DNA of 64,000 bases from Codonopsis lanceolata (taxonomy: Eukaryota; Streptophyta; Magnoliopsida; Asterales; Campanulaceae), in NCBI GenBank assembly GCA_013146195.2, contig CM028377.1, positions 106,370,094-106,434,093 of the forward strand. The letters are read 5' to 3'. Of the stretch, positions 36,826 to 50,200 are shown piece after piece. The stretch's first letter is position 1. Every line of letters begins with the position of its first letter. A program made the translations under genes and the position numbers. The notes beneath the pieces were generated by a model. That model saw only the letters and a list, made by a program, of their open reading frames with translations. It was not told where the DNA came from and searched no databases.

Positions 36826-37640
36826 GGTGAAATTCGGGCCGGTCCACTTTTTGAAATTCATAACCCCTCCAGTTCAATTTTTTCTTTTCAACCGGAAAAA
36901 TTCACTTTCGAGGTAAAATGACAATATACCCTTAATGAACCGAAAGAGCGCTTGGATGTCACTTACAAGTAAACCGCTATACATCTTTTTTTTTTGCACC
37001 ACGGTTCAATATTAATATTGCCTAGTCTAAATGCATCGTGATACATCAATGTTTGCACCGTGATTCATCAATTTTATTGCATTAATATTTGCACCGCGGT
37101 TCAATAGTTTTATTTCCTAGTCTAATTGCACTGCGATTCATCAATTTTATTTCATTAATTTTTGTACCGCAATTCAATAGTTTAATTTCCTACTCTAATT
37201 GTACTACCGCGATTCATTAATTTTATTGCATTAATTTTTTACACCGCGGTTTAATAGTTTAATTTCATAGTCTAATTGCATTGCGGTTCATCAATTTAAT
37301 CAGATATTTTTGCACCGCGATATAAAACGTATTGAACCAGACTATATCCTCCACCTTCTTCTTCCATCTCCTCCATCGTAAGCCATCTTCTTTCTCCTCC
37401 TTCTTCGCCTTTGTCACAGCTGAAAAATCATTCAACCAAGCGCAGATCGATTACAGTTTTATATTTCATCCCGTTTTGTTGCACACAATTGTGATTTTCA
37501 AACTTAGCAGAATTGGAAGAAGACGATCTGAGCATTTTAGGAACAAATTTTTGCCAAAAAAGACTTTAGCGGTTGATGAAAAAAAGGGTGGACTGAAAGG
37601 ATTATAAACTTCAAAAAGGGAACGATTCGTAATTTTCCCT
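36826..37640. mobile_element. Second element of the same inverted-repeat family
   Basis: The left arm 'agggtgaaattcgggccggt' plus 'ttcataacccctccagttc' pairs with the right arm, whose reverse complement reads 'agggaaaattacgaatcg' and 'gtttataatcctttcagtc'. Flanks are TTAAAAAAT on the left and AAAAAATAT on the right, compatible with a 9-bp Mutator-type duplication but low in complexity. The interior repeats 'caccgcggttcaatagttt'-type units. No transposase is present. Confidence 0.72.
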
Positions 37641-37645
37641 AAAAA

Positions 37646-38272
37646 ATATTACGGACTTGGGCGGTTGAAAATCCGTAAAAAAGTATACCGACCCAAATTC
37701 CTGACTGTTCAAATAATGGCACCCAAATCACCCCGACCCGGAAGCCAAGAATAGTAGGTTCAAGTCCAACCCATTTAGCATCGAAATCGGCGTGACATTA
37801 GTCAAATATGATCATTTGACCCGATTGATGAATATATATAGCCTTTGACCAAATGGTTTACACTGGTTTATCAATAAATCAGTGTAAATCACTTGATCGA
37901 TAACTGATTTATCCATCGACCACTTGATAAATCAGTGATTTCGGATATTAAGGGATGCATTTTTACTAATTTACTGATAAACTAGTCGTAATTTATCAAT
38001 GATTTATCAATAAACAGAACATAAAAAATATTTTTTAAAATAAGGCTACAAATAACCATGTCGACTTTGAATCTGCCATTTTTGTAAATCCCCATAGATC
38101 GGCGATACCGGTCCCAGTCCCGGTCTCCCCGTGGCTATATCACTCTCGTCTTCCCTTCCCCCGTATGGTCTATGGTGTACACACGCTTCACACCATTTCT
38201 CCCCACCTGAACCAGCAAACACATTTCTAGATAGAGAAACTGTTGAGGGAGAGAGAGAGAGAGAGAACAGAA
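37646..38272 (+). promoter_or_regulatory. NDUFS1 upstream region and 5' leader
   Basis: At 37850-38010 are 'gataaatcagt' and 'actgatttatc' words in both orientations, able to pair. The stretch nearer the gene (38080-38272) is GC-richer, as expected of a leader or core promoter, with a (GA)n tract at 38249-38266 ending 6 bp before the ATG. No TATA box at a fitting distance was fixed. Confidence 0.4.
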
Positions 38273-41200
38273 ATGGGTTTAGGAATTCTAGCTTCAAGAG
38301 CTCTTCGATCATCCAGGGTTCTCTCTACCAAATCCCCAATCTCGTCAGCATTAATCCGCACCATCACCACCACACCGGAACTTAACAAACCCGAGGCGGC
38401 CGCAGTTCAGCCCACACCTGAACCAGATCTCCCTCCCCGAGCCCCACTCGCCGGAGCTAGGGTTCATTATTCCAACCCCGATGACGCCATCGAAGTATTC
38501 GTTGATGGCTATCCGGTCAAAATCCCGAAGGGATTTTCTGTTCTCCAGGCCTGTGAGGTCGCTGGCGTCGACATTCCTCGATTCTGTTACCATAGCCGGC
38601 TTTCTATTGCTGGAAATTGCCGTATGTGCCTTGTTGAGGTCGAGAAGTCTCCCAAGCCCGTTGCATCTTGTGCGATGCCTGCCCTTCCAGGTTGATATAT
38701 GTGTTGTTGATTTTTATATTATAGTAGTACATTTCCATGCCTATGTTAGTTGATGTTTGTAATTGCTTGTAAAAAATTAATCTTGATGTGCTTTGTATGA
38801 AATCAGTTATCCAGGTAAGCATAGTAGTCTTTGAACTCGGTTTATTTCAGTGTAAAATGTTTTTATTTCTGGAATTTCTTTTTTGGTTTCAATAAAAGAA
38901 TCTAAAACAGAATGTATTGCATAAGGTTATTTAGCATTGACCAAGTAATCGAGGCATTATACATTTGATACCAAAGAATTTCTTAGAAAACATTTTACTT
39001 GATATTATAGGGGTTTGGTTTTGAAATCTATTGAAAATGGCTTGGTCCCAGCTACCCCCCACCCCCAACACATACATACACACACAAAAAATTCTGGTTG
39101 GGAATTCTTTAATTTGATGGACTGTTAACTGTTGTTGATATTTGGCTTGTTCTTGATACTTGACATATTTAGGATTTTAATTGCTCATTTTCACAACTAA
39201 AAAACAAGTAAACAATTTGAGTGTATCCAAAAGGTTATTCTAAGATGAAGGTGTTAGAAGTTAGAAAATATATAGTTCATATTGTACATATTCTTAAGAC
39301 AGTTAAGAGGCCCAACTGGAGATAAAATCAGAAAACAATCACCTGAAATGGTTTATACACATACAAATACAAGGTAGACCACTAAATGCATCCTTTAGGG
39401 CATAGTTGAAAAAGGCGTGCGCTTCTTGTGCCTGAGGCGCAATGCGCAAGGAGTCGAGGGTTCATCGACTGATTTCGTGGATTCCAGGCGGTGAGCGACT
39501 TTCTTCGATTTTCATCGACTTTTGCGACTTTTTTGAAGTCAAAAGTCAACCAAAAAGCGACGGAGGCGCTCGGCGAACAGTTTCGATTAGGGTTTGTGTT
39601 TTTTTACAACACGACGCAGTAGGATACGGGGAATAAAAGACCTCTAACCTGACGAAGATGAAGATGAAGACACCACTTCATCGCGTACTGTTATTCGACT
39701 TCGATGAAGAGTGAAGACACAACTCTGACGAAGACGAAGTCTGAACCTGAGTCACCTGACGAAGACGAAGTCTGATAAAGACGAAGACTTTGACGAAGAC
39801 AACGACTTTCTTCCAGATTTCTTCATCTTCAGTTCCAAATTTCTTCCAGGTTTCGACTTCTTCTGTTCTTCCGTCTTCACACTTTGTCTGTTCTTTCACA
39901 CTTCTTCCAATTCGTTTTTTGTTTTGTTTGGGGATTGTGATGTTACTGTTTAACAATTTCACAATTTAACAATTTTTTTTGTTTGGGTATTGTGATGTTA
40001 CTGTTTAAGTTTAACAATTTCACAATTTAACAATTTGGTTTGATTTTTTAACTTTCACACTTTCTTTTCTTAAAAAAATTATTATCTTCCAGTTTTTTTT
40101 TTTTTTTGGGCTGATAGCCTTATACTGACTGCTAATTTTTTTCTGGGCTGATACTATTTCTTAAAAAAAATTATTATCTTTCAGTTTTTCACTTTCACAC
40201 TTTATGTTTCTTAAAAAAATTATTATCTTTACTGTGGATTACTAATTTTTTTTCCACAATTCTTATAACTAGAAATGATGATATTTCTGTTATTAATATT
40301 ATATTATTATGTTGTTAACTTAGTTTCATCACTCATGACATGTTTTATTGAGATTTGTTAAGTTATATATATTTATTAATTTTTCCGTAATATTTGTTCC
40401 GTTAGCGCTTTTTTGCGCCTCACTTCTTGCCTCAAATTTTGATCTCTCGCCCGCCTCTCGCCTTCCGCATTTTTCAACTATGCTTTAGGGATTGTCATAA
40501 ATCATAAATATCCCTATTAGCAACCCTGCACATAGGAGAAGACTTAATCTAACATGGATGGCAATTATTGAGAGTGATATACTTGATTGATGACCTTGCA
40601 CTCAACATAACCGTATGGTGAAATGATTCACATAGTTCGACCCTCTAATTGGGATAAAGACCGAGTGAGTTGTTGACTTCAGTGAGTGTTGATAAATGAA
40701 TTGGGTGGGGGAAGTCAAATCAGGAGAGCATCTCCTCTTGCTTATGAGTCTAAGAAAGAAAAGGATGATTCAAAAGGCAGGGAGGTAGTCTTGTGTTATT
40801 GCTACACCCTAAGCTAATAAGATATTTCGTCAATTCTTGATCTCTGATAGAAAGATCAAATGGTGTGGTTCAGTTGTTGATAGTTTGGAGGAATAAAAGC
40901 ACAACTCTTGCTTACAAATTGGTTGGTTTTGCATTAATTTTCTACTTCATCAAAGTTATCAAAAGAAAAAATAATTCTACTTCATCGAACTTATTGATTA
41001 GTGTACCCGTTGTATTTTCTTTGGTTGATGGTTGGTCAAGTAACATAATACTGTGTTTTTTGGTACACCCTTGTAAGAAGAGCAAAGTATGGCCCGACCA
41101 GCCACAATACACCTGTAGAAGCTTAATTTGATAACGATGATGTTTTTCATGGGGCACCCTAGAAAGTTCAGGACTATATATGCATTATTTGGATGGAGTA

Positions 41201-44200
41201 TGTAGATTTGTTTATTATATACTCTTTACTAATTGTATATTTAGATTCTGTTTTATTGGTAATTGTAACTTAAGGGTTTAGTTTGTTTAATAGGTTCATC
41301 ATAAAAAAATATTTTATGTTTTCTGTATGATTTAGACTTGATGTTCCTTGTTCTATGGTATTTTGGAATTATTACTTAAACTTCCACAATCAACCATTAG
41401 TCCTTTAAAAATCGTGCGACCTTACTAATTAAGGTGATAACGTTTGGTGGTTTTGCTAGCTTTTGGTTTTCCCTGATCTGTTCTACTTGTTCTAAAGGCA
41501 ATATGATTTTAAAGGCAATGTTTGCTGATTCCTAGGTGTATGACCTACTTAGAAATAAGGACTTAAATTGGCCATCCCATTCAGTTGATCATTTGGTTTT
41601 GGATTTTTTTGCAAGTATTTACCATTAGTGCAGCTGCTTCTAAGACCCCAAGGGGTGGGAGAGATGGCAAGGGCACTCAGACAAAGACGTTGAGGTCCTT
41701 GGTTTCAAACTTTCAATCCCCATACCAACAAAGGGGTCACACTTACCTATCAAAAATAGAAATAAAAGTTTGTCTGACGTTTTTGCTTCAGGGATGAAGA
41801 TAAAGACAGACACACCAGTGGCAAAGAAGGCACGCGAAGGAGTGATGGAGTTTCTGCTTATGAATCACCCATTGGATTGCCCAATTTGCGATCAAGGTGG
41901 GGAGTGTGACCTTCAGGATCAGTCTATGGCTTTTGGATCTGATAGGGGCCGTTTCACTGAAACAAAGAGATCAGTGGTTGATAAGAACCTGGGTCCATTG
42001 GTTAAAACCGTGATGACCAGATGCATTCAGTGTACCAGGTATGCATCAGGCTCCATTTGTTCCTATGTTTTCAGTTTACAATTTGTTACTAGAAGTAACT
42101 TATTCCGAGATGGATTTATGTAACAATTTTCTGTCTGTGGACATGCTATCCTAAGACATGCTTGACTCCTTCCTCCCACTTTCTGCTCGTTTATCCAGCG
42201 ACTTAGATTCACTAGCCCACTAAATGACCACTATTGTTACCTTCGACAATATTGTTGTAATTCCTTCCAATGAATCAATGTTGGTGACAGTTGCAGTCCC
42301 GGGGGTGTAATGTACCACAAGTAATGGAAATGGCTGCTAAAAGTGTTAATATGTTTTCGCTTCTCAAATTTCCCTAATAATTTTCTTTTTACACTTCTAG
42401 TATTCTTCATATATTAAGATCATAACTTACATTTCTACTAATTTCTAGTGACCTTTCCTTGATCAAAATATCTTTTCCTTGGGGCTATAAAGAAATCACA
42501 GTTTAATTTCATAAAAAAATGTCTGACAATAAGAGAAAGAAAAAAACATGATTTTTAGTTTTGCGCTTTAATGAAATATTATATTTACTCCATTTTGAAA
42601 ATATAAAGAAAGTTGAAGTGGGGATAAAGGCCGTCTCATGGGTACATAAATGGATAATCAAAGCAAGAGAGATGGCAAGGGCACTCAAGCAAAAACCTTG
42701 AGGTTCTTGGTTCCAATCTCCATATCAACTAGGGGTCACACTTACCTATCAAAATAAATAAATAATAGTCTTAATAGAAGGCAATGGCCATTGTCCGTAT
42801 AGGAAGAAATAGCTACGTGAGGCCATCAGAGAGTATTTAAAGAATATCAAAGATAATTTGAAATTCATATTTATATTGTTTTTTGCCACCTGGTAGATTA
42901 TTTTAGTCTGAATAACATTAAGTTGAAAAAAAGCCTCCCACAGTATTCAACATTTTTTTTTGATAAGTAAAAGTATATACAAGAAAAAGTGTCAAACTAG
43001 GTGACACATCCTTTGTATGCTAGGAGTATACACTCAAAGTTGAATTACAAGAATTTAGCTATTCACAAAGTTTGCACAAGAATTACAAGAAGAAGAATAT
43101 TCCCTAGACTCAGTGCACCAAAAATACAAGATCTTCAGCAAGAGGTCTTTCAAAAATTCAATAGATCTTTCCTTATTATCAAATGCCCTTAGATTCCTCT
43201 TTTTCCCAATTACCAAACACACTCCTAAAGAATATTCCCACAGTATTCAACAATTGACTGAAGGTAGGGAAATTTCTGAGTCAATGTCATGAATACTGTA
43301 TGTATCAGTCAGGTGGATTTGTTAGTTGGCAATAAGGATCTCTCTTGGCCCTGAGGTCGAGGTTTGAATTTGTCAATTGCGAATAAGTATACTTCTGTCA
43401 CGTAAATGGTAAGTGACCATTTCGTTGTGATCTCACGTATGAGCTACCTTGTACCTGTATTTAATGTTAGCATTATGTAATGCTGTTACTATTGGGAACA
43501 GCCCTCAATTCAAGCCTATGATTCTTGCTGGAACTTGTTGTAAACAACCAGTATGATTAAGTTAGAGGCTGATATATTGATAAGGTGTTTGTATGGAATT
43601 TAAGAGATGATCCATGATCGGCTTTGTATTATGTACTTAAACATGAAATAAGTGAATTGAGGGTGTACAGATTAATGTGTATGAATACTGCATTCAGATT
43701 CATTATACATTTAGCGCCTTTCATTGATTGCTGTGTTATGCTTGTTTTGCTGAACTTAGTATTCTGATTTATGAGTTGTCTTCCAAGAGTTGTATATGGA
43801 AGACAGTGAAGCTAGATTGTAATGCCTGAGATAATGAACGATCTTGATATTCCTTCATTTCTTTCAATTTGCAATTGAGTTTTGTGGTTGTTCTATTCTG
43901 ACCAGGTTGCTGTTATGTTGAACAGATGCGTCAGGTTTGCAACTGAGGTAGCTGGAGTTCAGGATCTTGGCATTTTGGGCCGTGGCAGTGGAGAAGAAAT
44001 TGGGACTTATGTTGAAAAGCTTATGACTAGTGAACTTTCGGGGAATGTAATCGATATATGCCCTGTAGGAGCGCTCACGTCAAAGCCTTTTGCCTTTAAA
44101 GCTCGGAATTGGGAGTTAAAGGGAACAGAGAGCATCGATGTTACAGATGCAGTTGGTTCGAACATTCGTATTGATAGTAGAGGTCCAGAGGTTCTGCGCA

Positions 44201-47200
44201 TTGTTCCACGGTTAAACGAGGTATTTTACGTTTCGATGTTCTTGCTGTCTGTTTCTATTTAGTACTTACTACTTTGGTAGTGTATTCAAGAAGAGCTGCC
44301 GCCTCCTTGGAGAAGTATGATATAGTTTCTTCTGATCAAGAGTTGAAATTGCATTATTGGTCTGGAGGGCTATTAGTCTAATACCCATGTGTTGCAAGTG
44401 TAATGCACATTTCATTCCTTGTATAGATGAAGTGTATCAGTTTTTAACCTAGATTCAGCCTTGCAAACAAAATATTCAGCTGTTCTAGGTATTTGAAAAG
44501 GTATGAGCAAAGTAAGGCTTTTGGGTTTTGCTAGCAAGTGTCCTTAGTACCCATGTGTTGCAAGTGCAATGCACATTTGTTTCCTTGCATAAATAAAGAG
44601 AATCATTTTTTAACCTAGATTCAGCCTTGCAAACAAAATTTTCAGCTGTTCTAGGTATTTGAAAAGGTATGAAGCGAAGTAAGGCTTTTGGGTTTTGCTA
44701 GCAAGTGTCCTTAGTACCCATGTGTTGCAAGTGCAATGCATGTTTGTTTCCTTGCATAAATAAAGAGAATCATTTTTTAACCTAGATTCAGCCTTGCAAA
44801 CAAAATTGTCAGCTGTTTTAGGTATTTGAAAAGGTTTGAAGCTAAGTATGGTTCCTGGTTTTGCTAGCAAGTCCCTATGGAACTTTTTAGGAATTCAATT
44901 ATAGAAATATTTGGGATTGGAAATCATCACCAATGCATTGGAACATCCCTCCCCTCCCCAAAGCATTGGTCTTGGTTCTCGATGTCAAATATTTCTAAAT
45001 AAGACTCTTAATAAGTGCCATAGGGGCACTGATTACCAAGACCCAATCATCTTTATCTGACATACATTTAGTCTAGGTGATCCATATTTGTTGCACTTGA
45101 AAACTTCTCTTGTATTATAGTCTTTCCGTGTTGCATATTGATGAGGAAATGTTTTTTTTTCCTACCATGGTAGCATTTTTATGGAAGAATATGTTGGCTT
45201 TTGTTATTGGATGTTTGGGCAGATCAGGCTACATCATCATGCACTGCATAAAAGTACCTTTTCACTTTTTGGGTATATGCACAAGATAACTTAGTGCATC
45301 ATGAATATGAAATATTTTTAATGATTTTTTAATGCTTCTGCATCATTATGATCAGGGATGCCCCTGAACGTGCCCACATTTGTCTTATTGCTGCCTCGAT
45401 AATGAAAGTTATGTGGCCAACTAATAATGCAAAATGCAAAATGAAAATCATGCTTAATTAGTAATGACATGTTGTGTTTGGTCATTCACCTTTACTGATT
45501 TTAGACTTCAGATTTTTACAGTTATGTTTCACATAGGAAGAGGTCACATACTGCCAATGCTAAAAAGATCCCTATGATATCCATCGATGAAAAAAAAGGA
45601 TTCCACTGATTGGTGTAGATGTGTAATGATGCGACCTAACAAATTTATACAAACTTATTAGACCTATATTCATTGCTCACTTTGTGTTTCACCTTGCACA
45701 GGACATTAATGAGGAATGGATCTCAGACAAAACACGATTCTGTTACGATGGTTTGAAGAGGCAGAGGCTAAATGATCCCATGATTCGTGATGCTGATGGA
45801 CGCTTTAAGGTTGTGAGCTGGCGTGATGCTCTTGCTGTGGTTGCTGAGGTCATGCACCAAGTTAAACCAGAAGAAATTGTTGGGGTTGCCGGCAAATTGT
45901 CTGATGCAGAATCCATGATAGCACTGAAAGATTTCTTGAACAGAATGGGGTCAAACAATGTATGGTGTGAAGGAAACAGAAAGAAAACAAATGCTGACTT
46001 GCGTTCAGGATATCTCTTGAATAGTAGCATCAGTGGACTAGAAAATGCAGATGTTTTTCTTTTGGTTGGCACCCAGGTAATTGATAATACTTTCCCATTT
46101 GGTGTAGAATGTTTCTATTGCTATCATTTTACATACTAGCACCAGATCTCTTGGGTACTTTGCTTAGTTTGGTGACTATGTGCCTCAGAAGTCAGGACCA
46201 ACTGTAACCGAGTGCATTTATTTGCACTTTTCATAATTGGTTGAGTTTATCTAGTTATCTACCGTTAATTACTCAGCATGCATGATGAACCAAAAAGAAT
46301 ATGATCCGTTTCATGGACTTATAGTTGCATTTATTAGGACAAGCCATGCTTCCGAGGAGTGTATGTGTGTGTGATGCCTCTGATGGTCACAAACTCCGTT
46401 TAGTTGACTAATATTTTTTTTGGACATTAACTTACCTGTATTATTAACTGTAGCATTTCTATGTTATATATATATATATATATATATATTGATAAGTAAC
46501 ATTACTATGTTATATGGAGATAAGCAATACTCCCTCCATTCCCTGTGAAGGGTCCAGTTTCTATATTTAGATGGCAACACAAGGATGTATCAGATCAATA
46601 TTCAACATACTAGTATTTTGTTTCAGATTAAAAAAATAAAAATAAATAAATAAATGAAGAACTACATTAAAAATACTTTGAATTACAACTATTATATGTG
46701 CAAGGACAAGTAAATTTGTAGGAAGAGTAATGCTAGGGTCACTCAATAAGTACTTAAATAGTTAAATTTGTGCATCAAATGATGTGGCTTCTTATGTGTC
46801 ATTTAGTTGGCATCACTTTTTAACTTATAGTGGAGCCTATAAAATGTCAAATAAGATGACATATTGGACACCAAATCACTTGGTGCACAAATTTAAGTAT
46901 TTGTTGAATGACTCTAGCGTTACTCTTGTAGGAATCTTCAGGCAAAATCAAACGAATTGACCAGAAAAAGTTAAAAACAGACTCTATACATGGAACTAAG
47001 GGAGTATCAGGCTATCAGCAACTCTAATTTTTTATTTTTTTTTTTGGATAAGTAAGCATAGAAATGGTATATGGACTTAGTTGAGCTATTTTCTTTTACT
47101 GCTGATAATGCTGTTGCCATGTAATGTGTGATTATTTTGCCAACTGCAGCTTATTTATATGACATACGGCAACTTCCTGCAACTTGCATGGCATCTACCT

Positions 47201-50200
47201 TTTAGTTGCTGAATCCACTAACAACCTTGCTCTTCCTTTCTACTTTTGTGGTAGCATTGATTTATTATAAATCTGGGATTTGTGATGAAGATGACCTAAT
47301 AATTATTAGTTTGTGTCATGATAAGGGTTGACAAATGCTTCTAGTGTAGAGTGGTTCCTATAACTACCTGGAAAAAGTCAAAGAATGTTGTTGATTTTTT
47401 GATTTCAAGGTTACAAAGAGGAGTAAGTTTTAACTTATGCTTGGGTGTTAGGTAGCAGATTGCAATTGCCAAATGCTAGTTTTCTAGTTTTGCAGAAAAA
47501 ATAGAAAGAATTGGTTCCAATCCCCATACCAAGGGGCCACAGTGCCACACTTACCTATCAAAAAATAAAATAAAAAAGGGGTCAAGAAACAATTCCTTTC
47601 CAAGGGGGGTAGGTTGGTGCTAGTCAAGAACACTCTTTCAAATTTACCGACCTACTTCCTTTCTCTGTTGGTGATGTGCTTGTGATGCCTGCCTCTATCC
47701 GGAATAGACTAGAAAAATTGGAAAGAGATTTTTATGGGAAGTTGGTCGGAGGAGCGGAAATTTCATTTGGTCAATTGGGATAAGGTTTGTGTTAGAATGC
47801 AAGAGGAAGGGTTGGGGGTTAGAAAACTTGAGTTTTTAATGAGGCATTGCTGGGAAGGTGGTTGTGGAGGTATCTCACGGAAAGGGAGGCATTGTGGAGG
47901 AGATTGGGGGTGAGTAAGTATGGCTTGGGGGGTCATGCGTGGTTTCCTGCGGAGGTTGTTTCGCCTTTTGGGGTGGGGGTGTGGAAGGGCATAAGAAAAG
48001 GGTGGAGTTCCTTTGAGAGGTTCCTTGCCTTCGAGGTGGGAAGTGGAGAGAGTTAGTTTTTGGGAAGATAGATGGTGTGGCGAGAGAAATCTGAATTTCT
48101 TGCGTTGTTTGAAGTCAGTAGGGATAAGGGCTGCTCGGTTAGCTCCGTGTTGTCAAGGGAGGATGGTAGACTTACTTTGGAGTCCAGTTTGCAGGAGGAA
48201 TTTCCATGATTGGGAGGTGGATTCGCTGCTGCGATTTCTTGAGCTGTTACAGGCTCAGAAGATTGACAAGGCAGAAGATAGGGTGATCTCTGGAAGGCAG
48301 CTAAGGGTCATATTTTCACGGTTTAATCTAATTACTTGAGGCTGTTGAATTGTGATAGGAATTTTTTCCTTGGAAAGTGGTGTGGAAATCTGTAGCGCCC
48401 AAGAGAGTGACCTTTGTCCAGAAGCGGAATATTTCTTTAGTGAACAGGTGCTTCATGTGCAAGGCAAGCGAGGAGAGCGTGAACCATCTGCTTCTACATT
48501 GTCGTGTCGCTTCAGATCTGTGGAGTTTGTTGCCGAGTCTTTTTAAAGTGCCTTGGGTGATGCCGAGATCAGTTTTTGAGCTGTTCAGGTGTTGGTCTGT
48601 TCAGCGCAGAAACAGGATCATCAGGGTTTGGGAGGCTGCCCCTTTGGCAGTTTGTTGGATGATCCGGAGGGAGAGAAATCAACGGGTTTTTGACAATGAG
48701 GAAAAGTCTATTCCGGTCTTGAAGAATTCTCTGCTTTGCACTCTATTCTCTTGGTGTGTAGTGGTTGCAAACTATCACTCGGTTTGAAAATGACTTTTGT
48801 AGAATTTGTAAATAGCATATCTAGAGGATAGAAGCCCTCAAGCCTTGTATACTTCTAGTGTACTAAGGACGCGTCACCTATTTTGATGCTCATATTTATA
48901 TACTTTTTACTTATCAAAAAAATAAATAAAAAGAAGGGGTCGGATGCTAGAACTATATATTAACCTCACATTTGTTCTAGCTCAAAGTCATATAAACTTT
49001 AGTTTTATCCGAATGATCTTTTCTAGTTATACCATACATCCATCTTTCGCATTCTCATTCAGCTGCATATTTGTATAATTTGCAGGTGCGTGGAACACTG
49101 TTATACTCTTTCCGTTCGAGGCAAATAGTCCACTATTCTATTTTGGGCTATTTTGTATATAAGTAAAGTTAATATTATAAAAAAATGTGCCAAAACAGGT
49201 GGTGTGCGAGTTCATTAGAGGTATACCAAAAAAAAGAACTCAATTACAAAACTATCCACAAGCTCTGCCAGAGAATTAGCTGTCGGATTTGCTTCCTTAC
49301 ACAAAAAACATATGAACCAAAGACTCCTTTAATCTGGAAATTAGCAACTCAATTTTCTCAATTTGCACGACTTTTCCTTTCCTTCCACAAAGCCCAACAC
49401 ATACCCAATGGAGCAGCACCCACATCCAACGTTTCCTCTTTCGCTCATAAAGCGACCAACTTAGAAGCAGCTCCTTAATAGAAGCCGGAAAAGCCCAGCA
49501 CAGATAAAACAGATTTAGGCAGAAGCTCCATAACTCACTTGCCTCAGGGCAGTGCGGTAGAAGATGATTAATGCTCTCCCCATTCCTCTTGCACATGAAA
49601 CACTAACTTTTTCACTTCACTCCACTTTTAAAAATTATGCCTATAATCGTTATAACCTTTTACAACTTTAGCTTCCACATTGATCTAAACATGTTGACTA
49701 TAACATTTTTGTAATTTTAACAAACTCTAATGATACTTCTTTATCCCTTTTATTATTAGACTTTTCAAATGTGGACTCTTTAGGTGGAACGGAGGGAGTA
49801 GCATTTTCTTTTCGCCTTCATTGGTATATGATGATGACATAAACCTCAGTTGGCACTCCAATTCATTGAACTTAATTTTATTCTATGGTTAATATTACAT
49901 TCTAAATAACACGCTGAATTGTGATATGGATTAACTAAACTGTGTCTCCACTCTCCATTGGTTATCCCTTTACCACTAAAGCTTTGTCCTTATTTTAAAC
50001 CCTCTTACTTCTAAAATGTCTCTCCACTTATGGGCCTTCATCTCATTATTAAGTACAGTCACAGGAAAATATAATGCACCACAGGCAAATAGTTTTTAGG
50101 TTATACACAAACCATGGACTGGTGTTTTTAGGTACTTCACTTGCTGGTGAGTCTATGGTTGCCCTGAGTTATTTAATGCAAAGCAATGTCCAGCTCCAAT

